From: Mesostigma viride
Lineage: Eukaryota; Streptophyta; Mesostigmatophyceae; Mesostigmatales; Mesostigmataceae
Assembly (NCBI GenBank): GCA_009746045.1
Contig: RPFO01000080.1
Coordinates: forward strand, 92,550 to 156,549
Reading direction: 5' to 3'
Length of the DNA stretch: 64,000 nt
Shown here piece by piece: positions 46,467 through 57,773 of the stretch. Within the stretch, counting starts at the first letter, position 1; each line of letters opens with the position of its first letter. The translations under genes were made by a program, and so were the position numbers. The notes beneath the pieces were generated by a model. It saw only the letters and a program-made list of their open reading frames with translations. It was not told the DNA's origin and did not search any database.

Positions 46467-49456
46467 GCCGCTCAGAGATATTGGGGACGTCCGATCCCAG
46501 TACGGGCCTTGGCCTAGTGAGGCCCTGCATAGCTAGGTCCTGCCGGCCTTTGCCCACGGGGTTACAGTGAGGTATGCAGTTGACTACGATGCTGATAAGA
46601 TCATCCTGAGGAGCCATCCCGGAGGGGATACGATGAGTCCTGTATCGGGGATGATGCTACAGCTTGGATGCAAGGCACCCATCTTGTCTCAGGGAAGGAT
46701 GTTATAATGGATCGGGGAAGGTTGCTACGGCTTTGCAAGGCACCCCCCTAGTATCCAGCGAGGACGATGAGTCATGTGTCGGGGATGATGCTACAGCTTG
46801 GATGCAAGGCACCCCCCTTGTATCCAGGGAGGACGATGAGTCATGGTGTCGGGGAAGGATGGCCGATGGGCAACCAATCGGAGCCGACCCGGCCCTGGCC
46901 TGTGATCAAACCCAGAGGGACGCAGGAGGGGATGGGAGCGACCGGATGCCAGTACAGCCCGCGGATTTCAGGACGATATGCCCAACATGTTCACAATCCG
47001 CCCATCCGTCCCACTCTGGTGAAGCCGTAGGCTGTCCCCTTTCCTCGGGAAAAAGTATCGATGCATCGCATGCGGTGGGAAGGGAGGCATGGTCCAGAGA
47101 TGTCCCGGCGGAGTGCAAGCGGCTGGTTGGGTGCGTCCGGTCCTATTCGCATCATTCCTATTCCTTTTCTGTATGGGAGTCACGGAATTGGATTTCCTTC
47201 CATGTTCTTGTTCCGTACCAAATGAGATGAGGAAGCTCTGCTAGCGGTCTTCTGGCAGGAAACCGACGTGGAGCCGAGTATCCCTCCCTCGACTACGTGC
47301 TGTTGCTTAACCCCTCCCTCGAGGGCCGGTCGTATAGAGCCAAGGCCGCTGCATTGGGCGGTGCCAATCAAGTCAAGTCCTCGTTCCTACGGAACGCAGT
47401 GCCTTGTGTCACTGGATCCAGCCGACGGCACCCTGTAACCAATAAGTGCAGCACTTGGGCAGGATGGTACCCCAATCGGATGGGCTGGATGGGCTGAATG
47501 GGCTGACATGACAGGGCCGGTGTCCGCCAGTGTGTGCTTTATTGGAGACATCTTGATCGTGTGCCCCTTGGAGACGAGTGGGGGCTGCGATTGGGGAGCA
47601 TGCGCCAGCAGATACGGCCATCGGATGCTGTCCTCCCTGGATGCAAAGCACTCAAAAGCTCTTTTCTCCTTTTCTTAAAAGGTATTCTGCAGGGACTGGT
47701 GGGGTATATTCGACGATGCCATCGCCCTGCCATGTGGAGAGTGTGGACACTTGCAAGCCCACACCGGCAGGAATGAGGCGGAGGAAGAACGGGCACCGGG
47801 AAGTGTGGATGCTCCGCCAGCATGGTTTGGGGGGGGGCAATCCACTGTGCTCTGGTGCATACAACGCTCGTTCGTGAGGAATGTGCTTTGTGCTTTGCTG
47901 GCGCCGAGGGTGAGACCGAGGGTCGTGATCAACCTGGGGATGTCAAGCGCAGCGCGAGGAACCTTGTGGGAAGGAGGGTGCCCTGACCGGCGAATCGTTT
48001 GTTTCCCTTGGTCCTCATGCTGGGTCTTTCTATTTGTTATCCATGTCGGACCGGGGGCAGGGGGGTATCAACGGCGAGGCAAGGCAAGGTCCGTAGGAGA
48101 CCAGCATGAGGGTGCAGGTCTGATCCATGACACGGCGGGTGCACCCGGAGATGAGAGTGATCCGCGGCTGCGATGGGGCCGCTGGCATGCGATCGCACGA
48201 CAGTCGCCTGAAAGGGTGGTGACTGCCAGCACAGTAAGCCCACCTGGGTGCGGTAGGGCCCCACATACCGTTTTCTGTCGCGCGGCCGCGCTCCCTTGTC
48301 CCTCTCCCCCCAGCCGTCGCCCATCGCCTCTCCTCTTTCGCTCTTGGCGATTCTCGTGCCTGCGTGTGGGTTCGGCACGTGAGACGGCGAATGAGAGGGC
48401 ATGTGGGTGTAGTGCCGGAAGACGGCATGCGGTTGCGTCCAGCAGCTTTATGTAGCGGGAACGTCACCGGTCATTTTTGGCACAGGGCACACAGGTTCCC
48501 TGACAGGAGGCCGACGCTTGAAAACAGCCACCTTGTCCAAGTAACAACATGGAGAGCAGCAGCCATTGCTGAACCTGTGCTCTGAACAACAGCATGGGCA
48601 TGCGGCGCCCTGTAGCGAGGCAGTACAGTAGTACAGCACGGCACTCCCTACCAGTCATCAAAGCATGCCTGGCTGCGTAGGCTCCATGGATGTCGTTTGC
48701 TCGTGCTGGGTGCACTTGCTATATATGTGCTGTCGGTGTCCATGGGCTGCAGAGTGCATGTGACACCTGCCCTAGGACAGCCTAGAACGGGGGTTCCGTG
48801 GGAAGCGGTCGACGGTCGCTGCGAGTTGCCTACCTGGTATTTTTACACCTGGTACCTGGAGAGGGGAGGAAGGGGGGGAATATAAATGTGTATCCTGGGA
48901 GTTAGTCGAAATGCTGATCTGCGCATGCTGATGTCAACGTGCTGATCATGATGTCATGGGATGGACTGCCCCACAAGACCATGTCCGCTGTGGCATCGCA
49001 TGTGTGGTTTTACAAATCATGGCCTATCGGTGACTGCTGTGGAAGTAGGGTCAGCATTGCTGGGAGGATAGGGTAGCCCTGATTTGGGGAAAATGAGGGC
49101 AGTTTCTGGCAAGACCATGCACGGGACAGAGGATCTTATAGCCGTAATACATCATTATCATTCCTAGGTATTAAGTGTGACAACTACGTCTCACTAGGTA
49201 TTTATTGTAACTAGTTTTCACTGAAATATTTTTTTCACAGGGGAATAGTGGACAATCATGCCAATGACTTTTTATTTTTCGGTCACGTGCGCAACGCGGC
49301 CCGCCCGCGCATCATGCATTAGAAGTTTTTGCAAAGCTCCCACGTGGTAAGCCTACGGTGCCAATCCCTATTCGCGTGTGCGATCTAGAGCGATGACCTC
49401 CCTTTGTCGGCCAGAGATCACAGTCCTTGCTAGATTCTTCATTTCATGTCTCGATC
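46467..49456. other. 3-kb intergenic region without a recognised gene
   Basis: It follows the NEF1-like stop. 46625-46860 contains three to four imperfect ~60-80 bp repeats (GGGGATGATGCTACAGCTTG, GATGCAAGGCACCC, GAGGACGATGAGTCATG). The longest frame (47751-48455, plus) has no family resemblance and low-complexity content. Nothing else is recognised. Confidence 0.5.
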
Positions 49457-49467
49457 ATGTGAATTAA

Positions 49468-51003
49468 CTGGCCGACCCCAACGAGCTCCCGCCGTTCACC
49501 GAGCTCGAGCTGAGCACCGCCGCCAAGCAACTCCGCTTCTATGCCGCCGTTGGACCTGACCAGCTCCCAGCCCCGGAGATTAAGCTGACGGCGCTCACGG
49601 GGTTCCTGCTTGACGTCTGCAACCGGATCCTGCTTGCCGACGCGCCGCCGATTCCTGAGTGGCAGCACAGCTACCGTATTATGCTGTACAAAAACAAAGG
49701 TTCCCCTGACGACCCCGCCAACTACAGAGGAGTGTGCATCCAGAGCGCCGCACTTAAGTTGTTCATGCGCATGATCCTCAACCGCCTTCGTTCTGCTCTC
49801 GACTGTCACCTTGGGGAAAGTCAAATGGGCTTCCGTCCTGGGCGCAACACCGTCATGGCCATCTTCGTCGCGCGTCGCCTCTTCGAGGAAATCGCTCTCC
49901 TGCAACCTGGTGAGTTTCCCGCAATCTTGATCTTCGTCGACTTCATCAAGGCTTTTGATTCTGTCCTCTGGGACGCTCTATGGGCTGTACTTGCTCGCGC
50001 TCGCGTCCCCACTCCCCTGATTACCGTCATCCGCACGCTGTATGAGGGGTCGACCACTTCGGTGCGCACTCAACACGGCATTACCCCACCATGCCCACTG
50101 CAGACCGGCGTCTGGCAGGGTTGCGTCCTGTCGCCGTACCTGTTTATTATTGTAGTGGATTATGTTATGCGCCAGGCACGTGCTCGCTTTGCTAGCATTG
50201 CAGGCCGTGCCCCTGGCCTAGCGATCACGAACGAGCTTGGGGAAGGGGGGCCGACTAACAAGCAGAATTTACTAGCTGACCTCATTTATGCCGACGACAT
50301 CACGCTCATCGAGAAGCCGGAGTCTGCCCAACTTTGGCTGGACTGCCTGGCGCTCGAGGCTCGGGCGGTTGGTCTAGAAATCAGCCCCAAAACGGAGGCC
50401 CTGGCCCTCGGCATGGCAGGGCCCCCACCCACACTCCGCCTCTTAGACGATGCGGAGGTCAACTACCCTCCTTCAGGCCGCTTCAAGCTGCTCGGCAGTT
50501 GGCTTCCCGACTGCGAGGACGACATGACGACACGGATCGGCATGGCGTGGGCGCACCTCCATGACCACCGCCGCTGGTGGAGCAACCCCGCCCTACCCCG
50601 GATCGTCAAGCGTGACCTCTTCAAGGTCGTCATTCTGACGATCCTGACCTACGGCGCCGAGACGTGGGCACTGACGCAGGAGCTGGAGCAACGACTCGAC
50701 GGCGCCGTCACCAAGATGCTGCGCCAGGCCCTTAACATCCCCTTTGGTTTGCACATTAGTAATGAGGATTTGTACGCTGATTTGCCCTATGTTTCCCACA
50801 TTATTAGGCACAGGCGCCTGGGCCTAGCCGGGCACCTGGCCCGCACAGATCAGGTAGATACATCAGATAGACTAGCTGGCACCAAGCCCGCCCAGCCTGG
50901 GCGATATGTCCTCACCTGGCGTGCCCCCGGCCGCGCGCGGCAGGGCCGCCACCCGTGGACTTTTCGTGATAGACTCGGCATGGACATGTGCTACACTAGC
51001 TAG
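49468..51003 (+). CDS. LINE reverse transcriptase (ORF2 C-terminal part)
   Basis: Open from the truncation point at 49468; the first ATG is at 49681, with stop TAG at 51001. The RT fingers/palm motifs are intact: YRIMLYKNKGSP, NYRGVCIQSAALKLFMRMI, GFRPGRNT, motif A FVDFIKAFDSVLW, motif B GVWQGCVLSPYLF, motif C LIYADDITL with the catalytic Asp pair, motif D AVGLEISPKTEA, motif E FKLLGSWLP, then the thumb-like TYGAETWALTQELEQRLDG. The C-terminus reads GRYVLTWRAPGR. Architecture and QG-LSP/YADD spelling fit L1-like non-LTR elements of algae and plants. No apurinic endonuclease domain is present, so the copy cannot move by itself. Confidence 0.9.
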   Translation: MADPNELPPFTELELSTAAKQLRFYAAVGPDQLPAPEIKLTALTGFLLDVCNRILLADAPPIPEWQHSYRIMLYKNKGSPDDPANYRGVCIQSAALKLFMRMILNRLRSALDCHLGESQMGFRPGRNTVMAIFVARRLFEEIALLQPGEFPAILIFVDFIKAFDSVLWDALWAVLARARVPTPLITVIRTLYEGSTTSVRTQHGITPPCPLQTGVWQGCVLSPYLFIIVVDYVMRQARARFASIAGRAPGLAITNELGEGGPTNKQNLLADLIYADDITLIEKPESAQLWLDCLALEARAVGLEISPKTEALALGMAGPPPTLRLLDDAEVNYPPSGRFKLLGSWLPDCEDDMTTRIGMAWAHLHDHRRWWSNPALPRIVKRDLFKVVILTILTYGAETWALTQELEQRLDGAVTKMLRQALNIPFGLHISNEDLYADLPYVSHIIRHRRLGLAGHLARTDQVDTSDRLAGTKPAQPGRYVLTWRAPGRARQGRHPWTFRDRLGMDMCYTS

Positions 51004-51292
51004 ACGTGACGGGCTCACCCCCGGGCAGCCTCCTGGTTTGTCTGTAATATGGAGGCAGATGGTGCGCAAGGATAGATGGCAAGTAGTGATGAAGGAGACC
51101 ACCCCCAAGCCTGTGGCGGGGCTCCGCGTGTGACCAAGTATGGCATTCATAGCGATTCGGGCCGAGGTGCCCACACCCCTGTAACTAGGACCTAGATAGC
51201 TTATACCATCCATTCCATCCCATGTTCCCCTCCCACTGAGGACTTATGCTCACGTGACGCAGTCACGTGTCTATTAATTAATTAATTAATTA
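49468..51292 (+). mobile_element. 5'-truncated LINE with 12-bp target-site duplication
   Basis: ATGTGAATTAAC is present at 49457-49468 and at 51293-51304, flanking the element (the final C may belong to either). The element has the ORF2 RT region, then a ~290-bp 3' UTR with AGGACTTATGCTCACGTGAC, ending in (TTAA)n at 51273-51292. The 5' half, including any endonuclease and ORF1, is missing. Best-preserved copy of its family and the reference for copies A, B and the 197-bp fragment. Confidence 0.93.
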
Positions 51293-51304
51293 ATGTGAAT
51301 TAAC

Positions 51305-51582
51305 ATGTGACTGTGTCTCATGCGTTACAGCAGCTTACCTATGGACCTATTCATAAGTATATGCCCCGCAGGTGGTGGCAAGTGGTGAATCGATCCAGCA
51401 GCTTTATTTCAGATGCATGCATACATCAAAGAGACGACCATTCTCTGATGCATATGACCGTTTCTGCGGAGCTGCACGTGCGCTGCCTCATTCCTGGCAC
51501 TGCTGCAGGCAGCAACGTCACAGATGAGCAGGTCGGCTGGTTTCTCGTCTAGCTTACTAGAGCTTGAAATTATGGCTGGCTG
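51305..51582. other. No gene recognised
   Basis: Sequence between two LINE insertions; small frames only. Confidence 0.5.
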
Positions 51583-51592
51583 TTGTTCAGAG

Positions 51593-51789
51593 ACCACCCC
51601 CAAGTCTGTGGGGGCTCCGCGTGTGACCGCGTATGGCATTCATAGCGATTCGGGCCGAGGTGCCCACACCCCTGTAACTAGGACCTAGATAGCTTACAAC
51701 CTCCATAATCCATTCCATCCCATTTTCCCCTCCAACTGAGGACTTATGCTCACGTGACACAGTCACGTGTCTATTAATTCATTAATTAT
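51593..51789 (+). mobile_element. 197-bp 5'-truncated LINE 3' end with 10-bp target-site duplication
   Basis: TTGTTCAGAG lies at 51583-51592 and 51790-51799. Between them is only the LINE 3' UTR (CACCCCCAAGTCTGTGGGGG, GGCATTCATAGCGATTCGGG, AGGACTTATGCTCACGTGAC) and a TTAA-type tail, nearly identical to the end of the element at 49468-51292. SINE-sized by truncation. Confidence 0.92.
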
Positions 51790-51799
51790 TTGTTCAGAG

Positions 51800-52756
51800 C
51801 ATGCCAAAACACGAGCCACGAGGTAGCCATGGCTGACGGCGGAGCTCATACTTTCGATCACGTTTGGGCACCAAATTCGGCCGTGAATATCACAATCGCT
51901 TCGTCTTTCTAGGATGCACACGCTGATATATTTTTCCGAAGCTATCACACATGCAATACTATGACGAGCAAACGCTCCTCGACGCAGCGCAGCCTGGCGG
52001 CTGCGCTACGCCCTGAAAATCCGTCTGCAGCTCAGCCCTCCGGCATTGACGTACGGCAGCGGCGTCACTCGTCAAGCATTAGGGGTTGCCTTGGCTCTCC
52101 CTGCCGGGCTCGCCTCGCTATCGGCCTCGCCCGAGCCCAATTAAATGCAGCCGCCCCGCGGAATCGATCGCCCCCTGCAGAGCCGAGCTAGAAAGGAATC
52201 GCCTTTTACGTCCTGACTCCCCTGGCTACTGGAACCGACAACCCTATCCTTCATGGAAGATGTGTTGTTCGGCACGCACGCCTCGCTTCTTGAACTGTGC
52301 GCGCACTTCATCTGCCAGAGCCGAGGCCGGCATATGCCAAACGGCTCCCCGCTTTGCTACACTGTCGACGAATATTGCCACGCATGCACTCCTCTCTAAT
52401 TATAGTCATGTACATGTGTGCCCATGACGCGCCCCACACCAGATGATGCCTAGCTTTACTATTTAGTTATGCTGTGACTACGCAGAGAGCCACTCTCTGC
52501 TGAGAAGCCATGCCTTAGCTTTTGTATAGCCATGCTGAGCTTCCCTCCCCGTGACAGGCTCCCCTTAGCTGGGTTGAGCTTGATGGATCGTGGGGGTACG
52601 GCAGGTGCCCTGACCAGTGCACCTCGAGCAAGTGTCGTTTACATTCCCACCCTTGCAGGAAGTAGCTTAGAATGTATTAAAAGCCATATGCCCCTTCTCC
52701 GGGATATGTGCTACATTTACTCGCAACGGAGTTATGTTCCTAATTAATTAATTAAT
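51800..52756 (+). mobile_element. Element remnant ending in a LINE-type TTAA tail
   Basis: The right end reads GGATATGTGCTACATTTACT, then CGCAACGGAGTTATGTTC and (TTAA)n at 52740-52756, the 3' end of a second LINE family. Upstream at 52436-52505 are CACACCAGATGATGC and the hairpin GCAGAGAGCCACTCTCTGC, shared with 53993-54075 and, inverted, with about 25450-25475. The left boundary is not visible and no intact ORF is present. Confidence 0.6.
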
Positions 52757-54084
52757 GCACTCCTCGCCACATCTGCACTGCCATGCACCTCCACCCGGCT
52801 CCTCGACTCCACATCCACCGCCACCACCTCCACCACCGACGCGCCATCACCGCCCAGCTCTGTGACATCGACAAGCGCCTCCAGGACAACGGGCATCGCC
52901 ATCGAGTGCCTGCAAAACACAGCAGGCCTCACCGCCCAGGTGGTGAAGGACGTTGCCGCCAAGCCAGCCCCCGCTGGCCCAGCAGGCGATGCTTTTCCCC
53001 CCCAGGCCCAGACCTGGGCCGCCGTGCTGCTGAACCACACCGGCCAGAGTAAAAAGATTCGGGTATTTGGATTCAGGTTTCACTTAGGTTGTGGACCAAA
53101 TAACAGGCACTAAGCGGCCATGATATAAGGCCATTATTCGGTCTTTATTCGGTTATTATTCGGATTTGGAAGAGGCCAAAAACCAAATCTTTAGACTATT
53201 CGGAAAACATTATTATAGTAAAATCTTTGCACACTGAACTACACCACCACTGCCGCCACCACCACCGCCGCCACCACCACCTCCGCCATCGCCGCACAGC
53301 GGAAGCAACAGACTCTCGCCCCTCCGTGAGGAGGCCAATCTCGACAAGCGCAGCCTTAACCTCATCGTCATGAACTTTTGACCTTGTGGAAGGTGAGAAT
53401 TCCGAGAAGCTTGCAGAGGCGTTTGCGGTCAAAATCCTTGCCCTCGATCATGGGCCTCAATGGTGAGCTCAAGCTGGAGGCCCCGGCTCCGCCTTCCCCG
53501 CTCGCGGGATAATTAATTCGGGGCCGCCTCCACTGCTGCTCATCTTTGGCCGGCACTGATGGCGGACAAGATTTAGTTCCTCAGATGCCGCAAGCGGCTT
53601 GCAAGCTAGAGGTACACGTCCCCTACACTCTGGACAACGACCTGACCCTGGCGCAGCAACAACGGCAACGGGAGCTATGGCAGCCTAAATCCAGCTCAGG
53701 CAGACAGCGGCGGCCGGAAGTAGCCGGTATACTCGGTCTCGGGAAGGGGGCCGGGCGGTCATCTACGTCGACCACAAGCCCAGGCACTGGCGACCCCCGC
53801 AGACCGCAGCCCCAGCACCCTCAGCAACTGAACCCCAGCCTAGGGGCCCTATATAGCAGTAGTGTAGAATAGTAAGGCTTAGCCAACACGTGGCCATGTA
53901 CAACATGTATGATATGGGCTCCACTAACACCAGCTGATGCATTTAACCATTAATTATTTAGCCATGTACCCGTGTATGCCTATGATGGGCTCCACACCAG
54001 ATGATGCATTAGCATTATTTAGTCATGCTTTGCCCAACATCATTGCAGCATTGCAGAGACTGTTGCTCTCTGCTGAGATGTCAT
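52757..54084 (+). pseudogene. Decayed LINE ORF1-like element (second family), left part
   Basis: Follows the previous tail. Frames carry degraded gag-like pieces: a Ser/Thr-rich stretch then IAIECLQNTAGLTAQVVKDV (52856-52950), EANLDKRSLNLIVMNFDLVE (about 53325-53390, like the RRM-type core of LINE ORF1) and YTLDNDLTLAQQQRQRELW (about 53625-53685), followed by VIYVDHKPRHW in another frame. It runs straight into a 3' UTR (53880-54084) with no RT, so the element looks ORF1-only (half-LINE). Frameshifts and stops show decay. It continues at 54964 after a minus-strand insertion. Confidence 0.6.
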
Positions 54085-54954
54085 ATTAATTAATTAAACT
54101 CGTGCTCCTGTTGGGGAGTCACGGAGCACCGAAGTGCTTTTAATCCCTGCATGTGCACAACAGGAAGAAAGGGCAGAGACCTCCTTTCTCCTTCATGCCA
54201 GAGGCATGCCACAGCTGCAATCGGACACGCCATAGACGATCCGGCAAGTGCTGTACGTACGTGGGTGCAATAAGACCCATGTGAGCATATCATCAGTAAC
54301 AAGTAGCGTGGGCAAGTAATCTGATCATAGCCAGGACGTAGCATGGCTGTACAAGGGCTAAGCTGATGCTATGGCTAGCTGCATGGTTGTGTACCGTGTG
54401 TTAGCGGTGCACGTGACTAGGTATGCATGCATGGTGGCACAGCTAGGCAAACAATGATTCTAGGCATGGCTGCCATGGCGGCAGTGACTACCAATGGATA
54501 CAAGCTATTCTAGCCCGCAGGGGGCGTCCACATCTAGTTGTGGTTAATCATCAGGTCCCGGCCGCCCCTCAGTCCAGTACACCTTGGGCTTCTGGGGCGG
54601 TCCTGCTTGTGGCGGAGGTATTCCGGCCACAGGTCGCGTCGCTGCTGCTGCTGAGCGGGGGTCAGGTCGTCGTCCAGCGTCCAGGTGAGTGAGGTCGTGC
54701 AACCTCTTGCCCGACGAGAAAGGAATTAACCGCCGCTTGTCCTCAGGGGAGGGGAAGCTGAGCAGGACTGGTGGGGGAGCCGCCTTGTCCCGTGAGTGGG
54801 GAAGGCGGTGGCACCCGCGCAGTTCTATACCTCACCTCCCAGGCCCATGCATCAGGGTAAGAAGCTGGTCCTTGAGCTCGTCGGCAAGGGTGGCCGACGT
54901 CTCACCTGGCTTCTGCATGATGGGGGAAACGGCGCAGCACCACTCGGCACTGCC
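54085..54954 (-). mobile_element. LINE insertion (minus, ORF1-type) with 9-bp target-site duplication
   Basis: AGATGTCAT lies at 54076-54084 and 54955-54963. Minus strand: tail (ATTAATTAATTAA), terminal motif CTCGTGCTCCTGTTGGGGAG, 3' UTR, then at about 54540-54690 a frame reading TLDDDLTPAQQQQRRDLWPE, the same ORF1 block as at 53625. Without it, the flanks join to match the undisturbed sequence at 52495-52515 (CTCTCTGCTGAGA-GCCATGCC). Confidence 0.85.
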
Positions 54955-54963
54955 AGATGTCAT

Positions 54964-55139
54964 GCCCTAGCCATTGCCTAGCCACAATCATCTTCCACCC
55001 CATGTCCGCACCTTAGCTGCTGGAATACATGGACGTGCAGGTACACCTAGTGCACCCAGAGTAGGTGGCTGTTTACACCCCCCACCTGCAGGTTGTCGCC
55101 CAGGATGTATTAAAAACCGTAGGCCCGGCCCCGGCCCTT
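54964..55139 (+). mobile_element. Second-family LINE 3' UTR, middle part
   Basis: Continuation of the 52757-54084 element: GCCCTAGCCATTGCCTAGCC, CATGTCCGCACCTTAGCTG, GATGTATTAAAAACC and CCTTCTCGGGGCC. The last matches 52676-52705 (GTATTAAAAGCC, CCTTCTCCGGG). It is interrupted by a minus-strand LINE and resumes at about 58415 with GTGTTACGTATACTCCCAAC. Confidence 0.65.
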
Positions 55140-55529
55140 CTCGGGGCCATTAATTAATTAATGGCTCGTGTCCCCGTTGGGGGACCACGGATCGAGCACT
55201 GAATTCCCCAGTTTAAGATGTAGTGGACGTCTCCCCAAGACGTCAATATGTACACATGTATGTCTACAGCTAGTCTAAAATATGGGCCTCAAGTGAGGCC
55301 TCGCCGGACGCCGAGCTAATCTTGCACGCAAACTATGCCTACCATGCTTTTTATATTTCCTGGTACCCACAGTCGGGGGGTCGTAGTCTTTGACAATGTG
55401 ACTCCGCCCAACGCTGCTTGTCCGCCCTGCATATCCGACCGTAACTGAGTAAGAGGGGTTGATCGAGCGGATGACGCCAACGGCGTCTTTGCTCTGCATG
55501 TCAGCTAAAATCATGGGCACCCGCGGTAT
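55140..55529 (-). mobile_element. Outer nested LINE (minus), 3' part
   Basis: Tail ATTAATTAATTAATGG and terminal motif GTCCCCGTTGGGGGACCAC at 55150-55190, a 3' UTR, then a frame (55275-55518) reading MQSKDAVGVIRSINPSYSV, GYAGRTSSVGRSHIVKDYD, which ends at the stop near 55275. This is the C-terminal end of the ORF2 whose preceding part lies at 57774-57913 on the far side of the inner insertion. Confidence 0.7.
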
Positions 55530-57773
55530 TAAATTAAATTAAATTAAATTATAACATGTCTCCGTTGGGAGATCATGTAGCACATATTCCAGGTTGGGTG
55601 GGTGGTGTGGAGGAAGCCGCGTAATCGAACTAACCTAACTCTAAGCTATATCTAGTCTAGAAAAGCCTATCTACGCTACTCATCAAAACGGCTCCTCCGT
55701 TTGGGGGGAGGCGGCTTGCCCACAGGGGCTGGCGTGTGCGCCTTGACAATCTTCTTCCACCGCGTCTTGTCTTGCATGGCAGTCCAAAGACGGGAGAGAG
55801 AGTGGATGCGGTACTCAAACTGGGCTGGGACCACTAGGTCGTCCAGCAACATCTGGGTATAGGTCATGGCATGTTTCCCTACCTTTTTAGGAATGTTCTT
55901 GGGGCCAGGCCAGGTCAAAATGTGCCGCCCCGGTTGGCCGAGCCGCTGGGGACCGGCCAGACCAAGGGCGGTGTCGACCTGGCTGGTGCGAGCAAGATGT
56001 CCTACAAATGCTATCCTACGCTGTCTAATCTCGTCCGAAATACGCGGCATACCGTGATACAAAGACTCTAAGGACCTACGCTGAGAAAACCCGACATTCA
56101 GGACCTGTCGGAGCATCCGGGTGACCGTGCCGTCTAGCTTGGCTGCCAGGGTTGCCGTGAGTGTCCATGCCTCGGCGCCATACGTGAGCACCGTGAGGAC
56201 GAGGACCTTGAAGAGCATGCGCTTGCGGTGCTCGTCCAGGCCCTTGGAGCGCCAGTAGGTGTTGAGCGAACGGAGCTTGGCCCAGGAAAGGCCGATGCGG
56301 GTGTCCACATCGTCGGCAGTGTCCGGAAGCCAACTCCCCAACAGCTTGAAGCGGTCGCGGAGTGGGACCTCCGTCCCGTCTAGCAGGCGCGGCAGCGGTG
56401 GGCGACTGGAGGCCCCAATCACCATCGCCTCAGTTTTGACACTAATCTCCAACCCCACCGCCCTCGCCTCCAGGCCCAGACAGTCCAGCCAGGTCTGAAT
56501 GTGCTCGGGGCGCGCGATGAGGGTGGTGTCGTCCGCATAAATCAGGTCAGCCAGGCGGTAACCCGTGCTAACCCCGCCGTGCCCACGCTCGTTAAGGATG
56601 TCCAAGCCTGGCTCGAACCCCTTAAGAGCAGTAAAGCGCGCACGTGCCTGGCGCATGACGTGGTCCACGACAATAATGAACAGGTATGGGGACAGGACAC
56701 AACCTTGCCACACCCCGTGGTGAAGGGGGAATGGTGGGGTGGTGCCTTCCGCAGTCCGCACTACTGCCTGTGAGCCCTCATACAGTCGGCGAATGGCAGC
56801 AATAAACGCTGGTGGCACGCGGTCCAGAGCTAGGATGGCCCAAAGAGCCTCCCAGAGGACCGTGTCAAAGGCCTTGATATAGTCAACAAAAATGAGGACC
56901 AGCGGCAAACTGTCAGGGGGAAGGCGACGCACCTCCTCCATCAACCGGCGCGCGACAAACACAGCCATGACAGTGTTACGACCACTACGGAAACCCATCT
57001 GAGACTCACCCAGGTGTGGGTCCAGCGCGGCGCGGAGCCTGTGCAGCATCATGCGCATGAAGACCTTCAGCGCGGCGCTCTGGAGGCAGACACCCCGGTA
57101 GTTACCGGGGTCAGCAGCAGAGCCCTTCTTGTACAGCATGACGCGGATGGCCGTCTGCCACTCAGCAGGCGGAGGCTCGTCAGAGAGCAGGACACGGTTG
57201 CAGAACGCCAGCAGAAGATCCCTAACCGCCAGATCAGGGGTCTTCAGCAGCTCAGCAGAAAGGTGGTCGGCACCGACCGCCGCATCGTACCGCAGGCGAG
57301 CAAGGGCGCCGTCCAATTCCTCCAAAGTGAAGGGGTGGACGACGTCGTTGGTGGCAAGGCAGCCCTCCTTCAAGGCGGGGACTTGGTAGTCCGCGGCCGA
57401 GGAGGGGGGCGCTGGTGGCGGCGGGGGTCCGGCGACCCCGAGGCGGGCGGCCGTCTCGGGGTGAAGCGGCGGGGGGGGGGCGCGAGCCCCACCGGTCAAG
57501 GAAACATTGTGGGCCAACCAGCGGTCAAGGCTTACCGGCGCCGTGCCGTCCCCCGTGTGCTCCACCGGGGTGCGCTGCCGCCGGCCGCCGAGCCGGTCGA
57601 GGTGGTACCACATGTCCTTGCCCTGGTTGCGAGCCTGGCAGGCCTTGGCATCCGCGATGCACTGGGCCGCCTCCGCGTCCTGAGCGTGCTCGTAGGCCTC
57701 CACAAGGGCGGCCTTGAGCAATGGTTTCTGCAGCGGGTCCCGGTTACGCTTGAGGCGGTGCCGGGCGGCCAAG
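55530..57773 (-). mobile_element. Inner nested LINE (minus, 2244 bp) with 11-bp target-site duplication
   Basis: ACCCGCGGTAT occurs at 55519-55529 and again at 57774-57784. The left end has an (AATTA)n tail then the terminal motif CATGTCTCCGTTGGGAGATC. The right end is truncated within ORF2. Inserted into a related LINE in the same orientation. Confidence 0.92.

Noticed and set aside
47751-48455. 234-codon plus-strand frame
   Set aside because: No family resemblance, compositional bias only, no supporting splice sites or neighbours.
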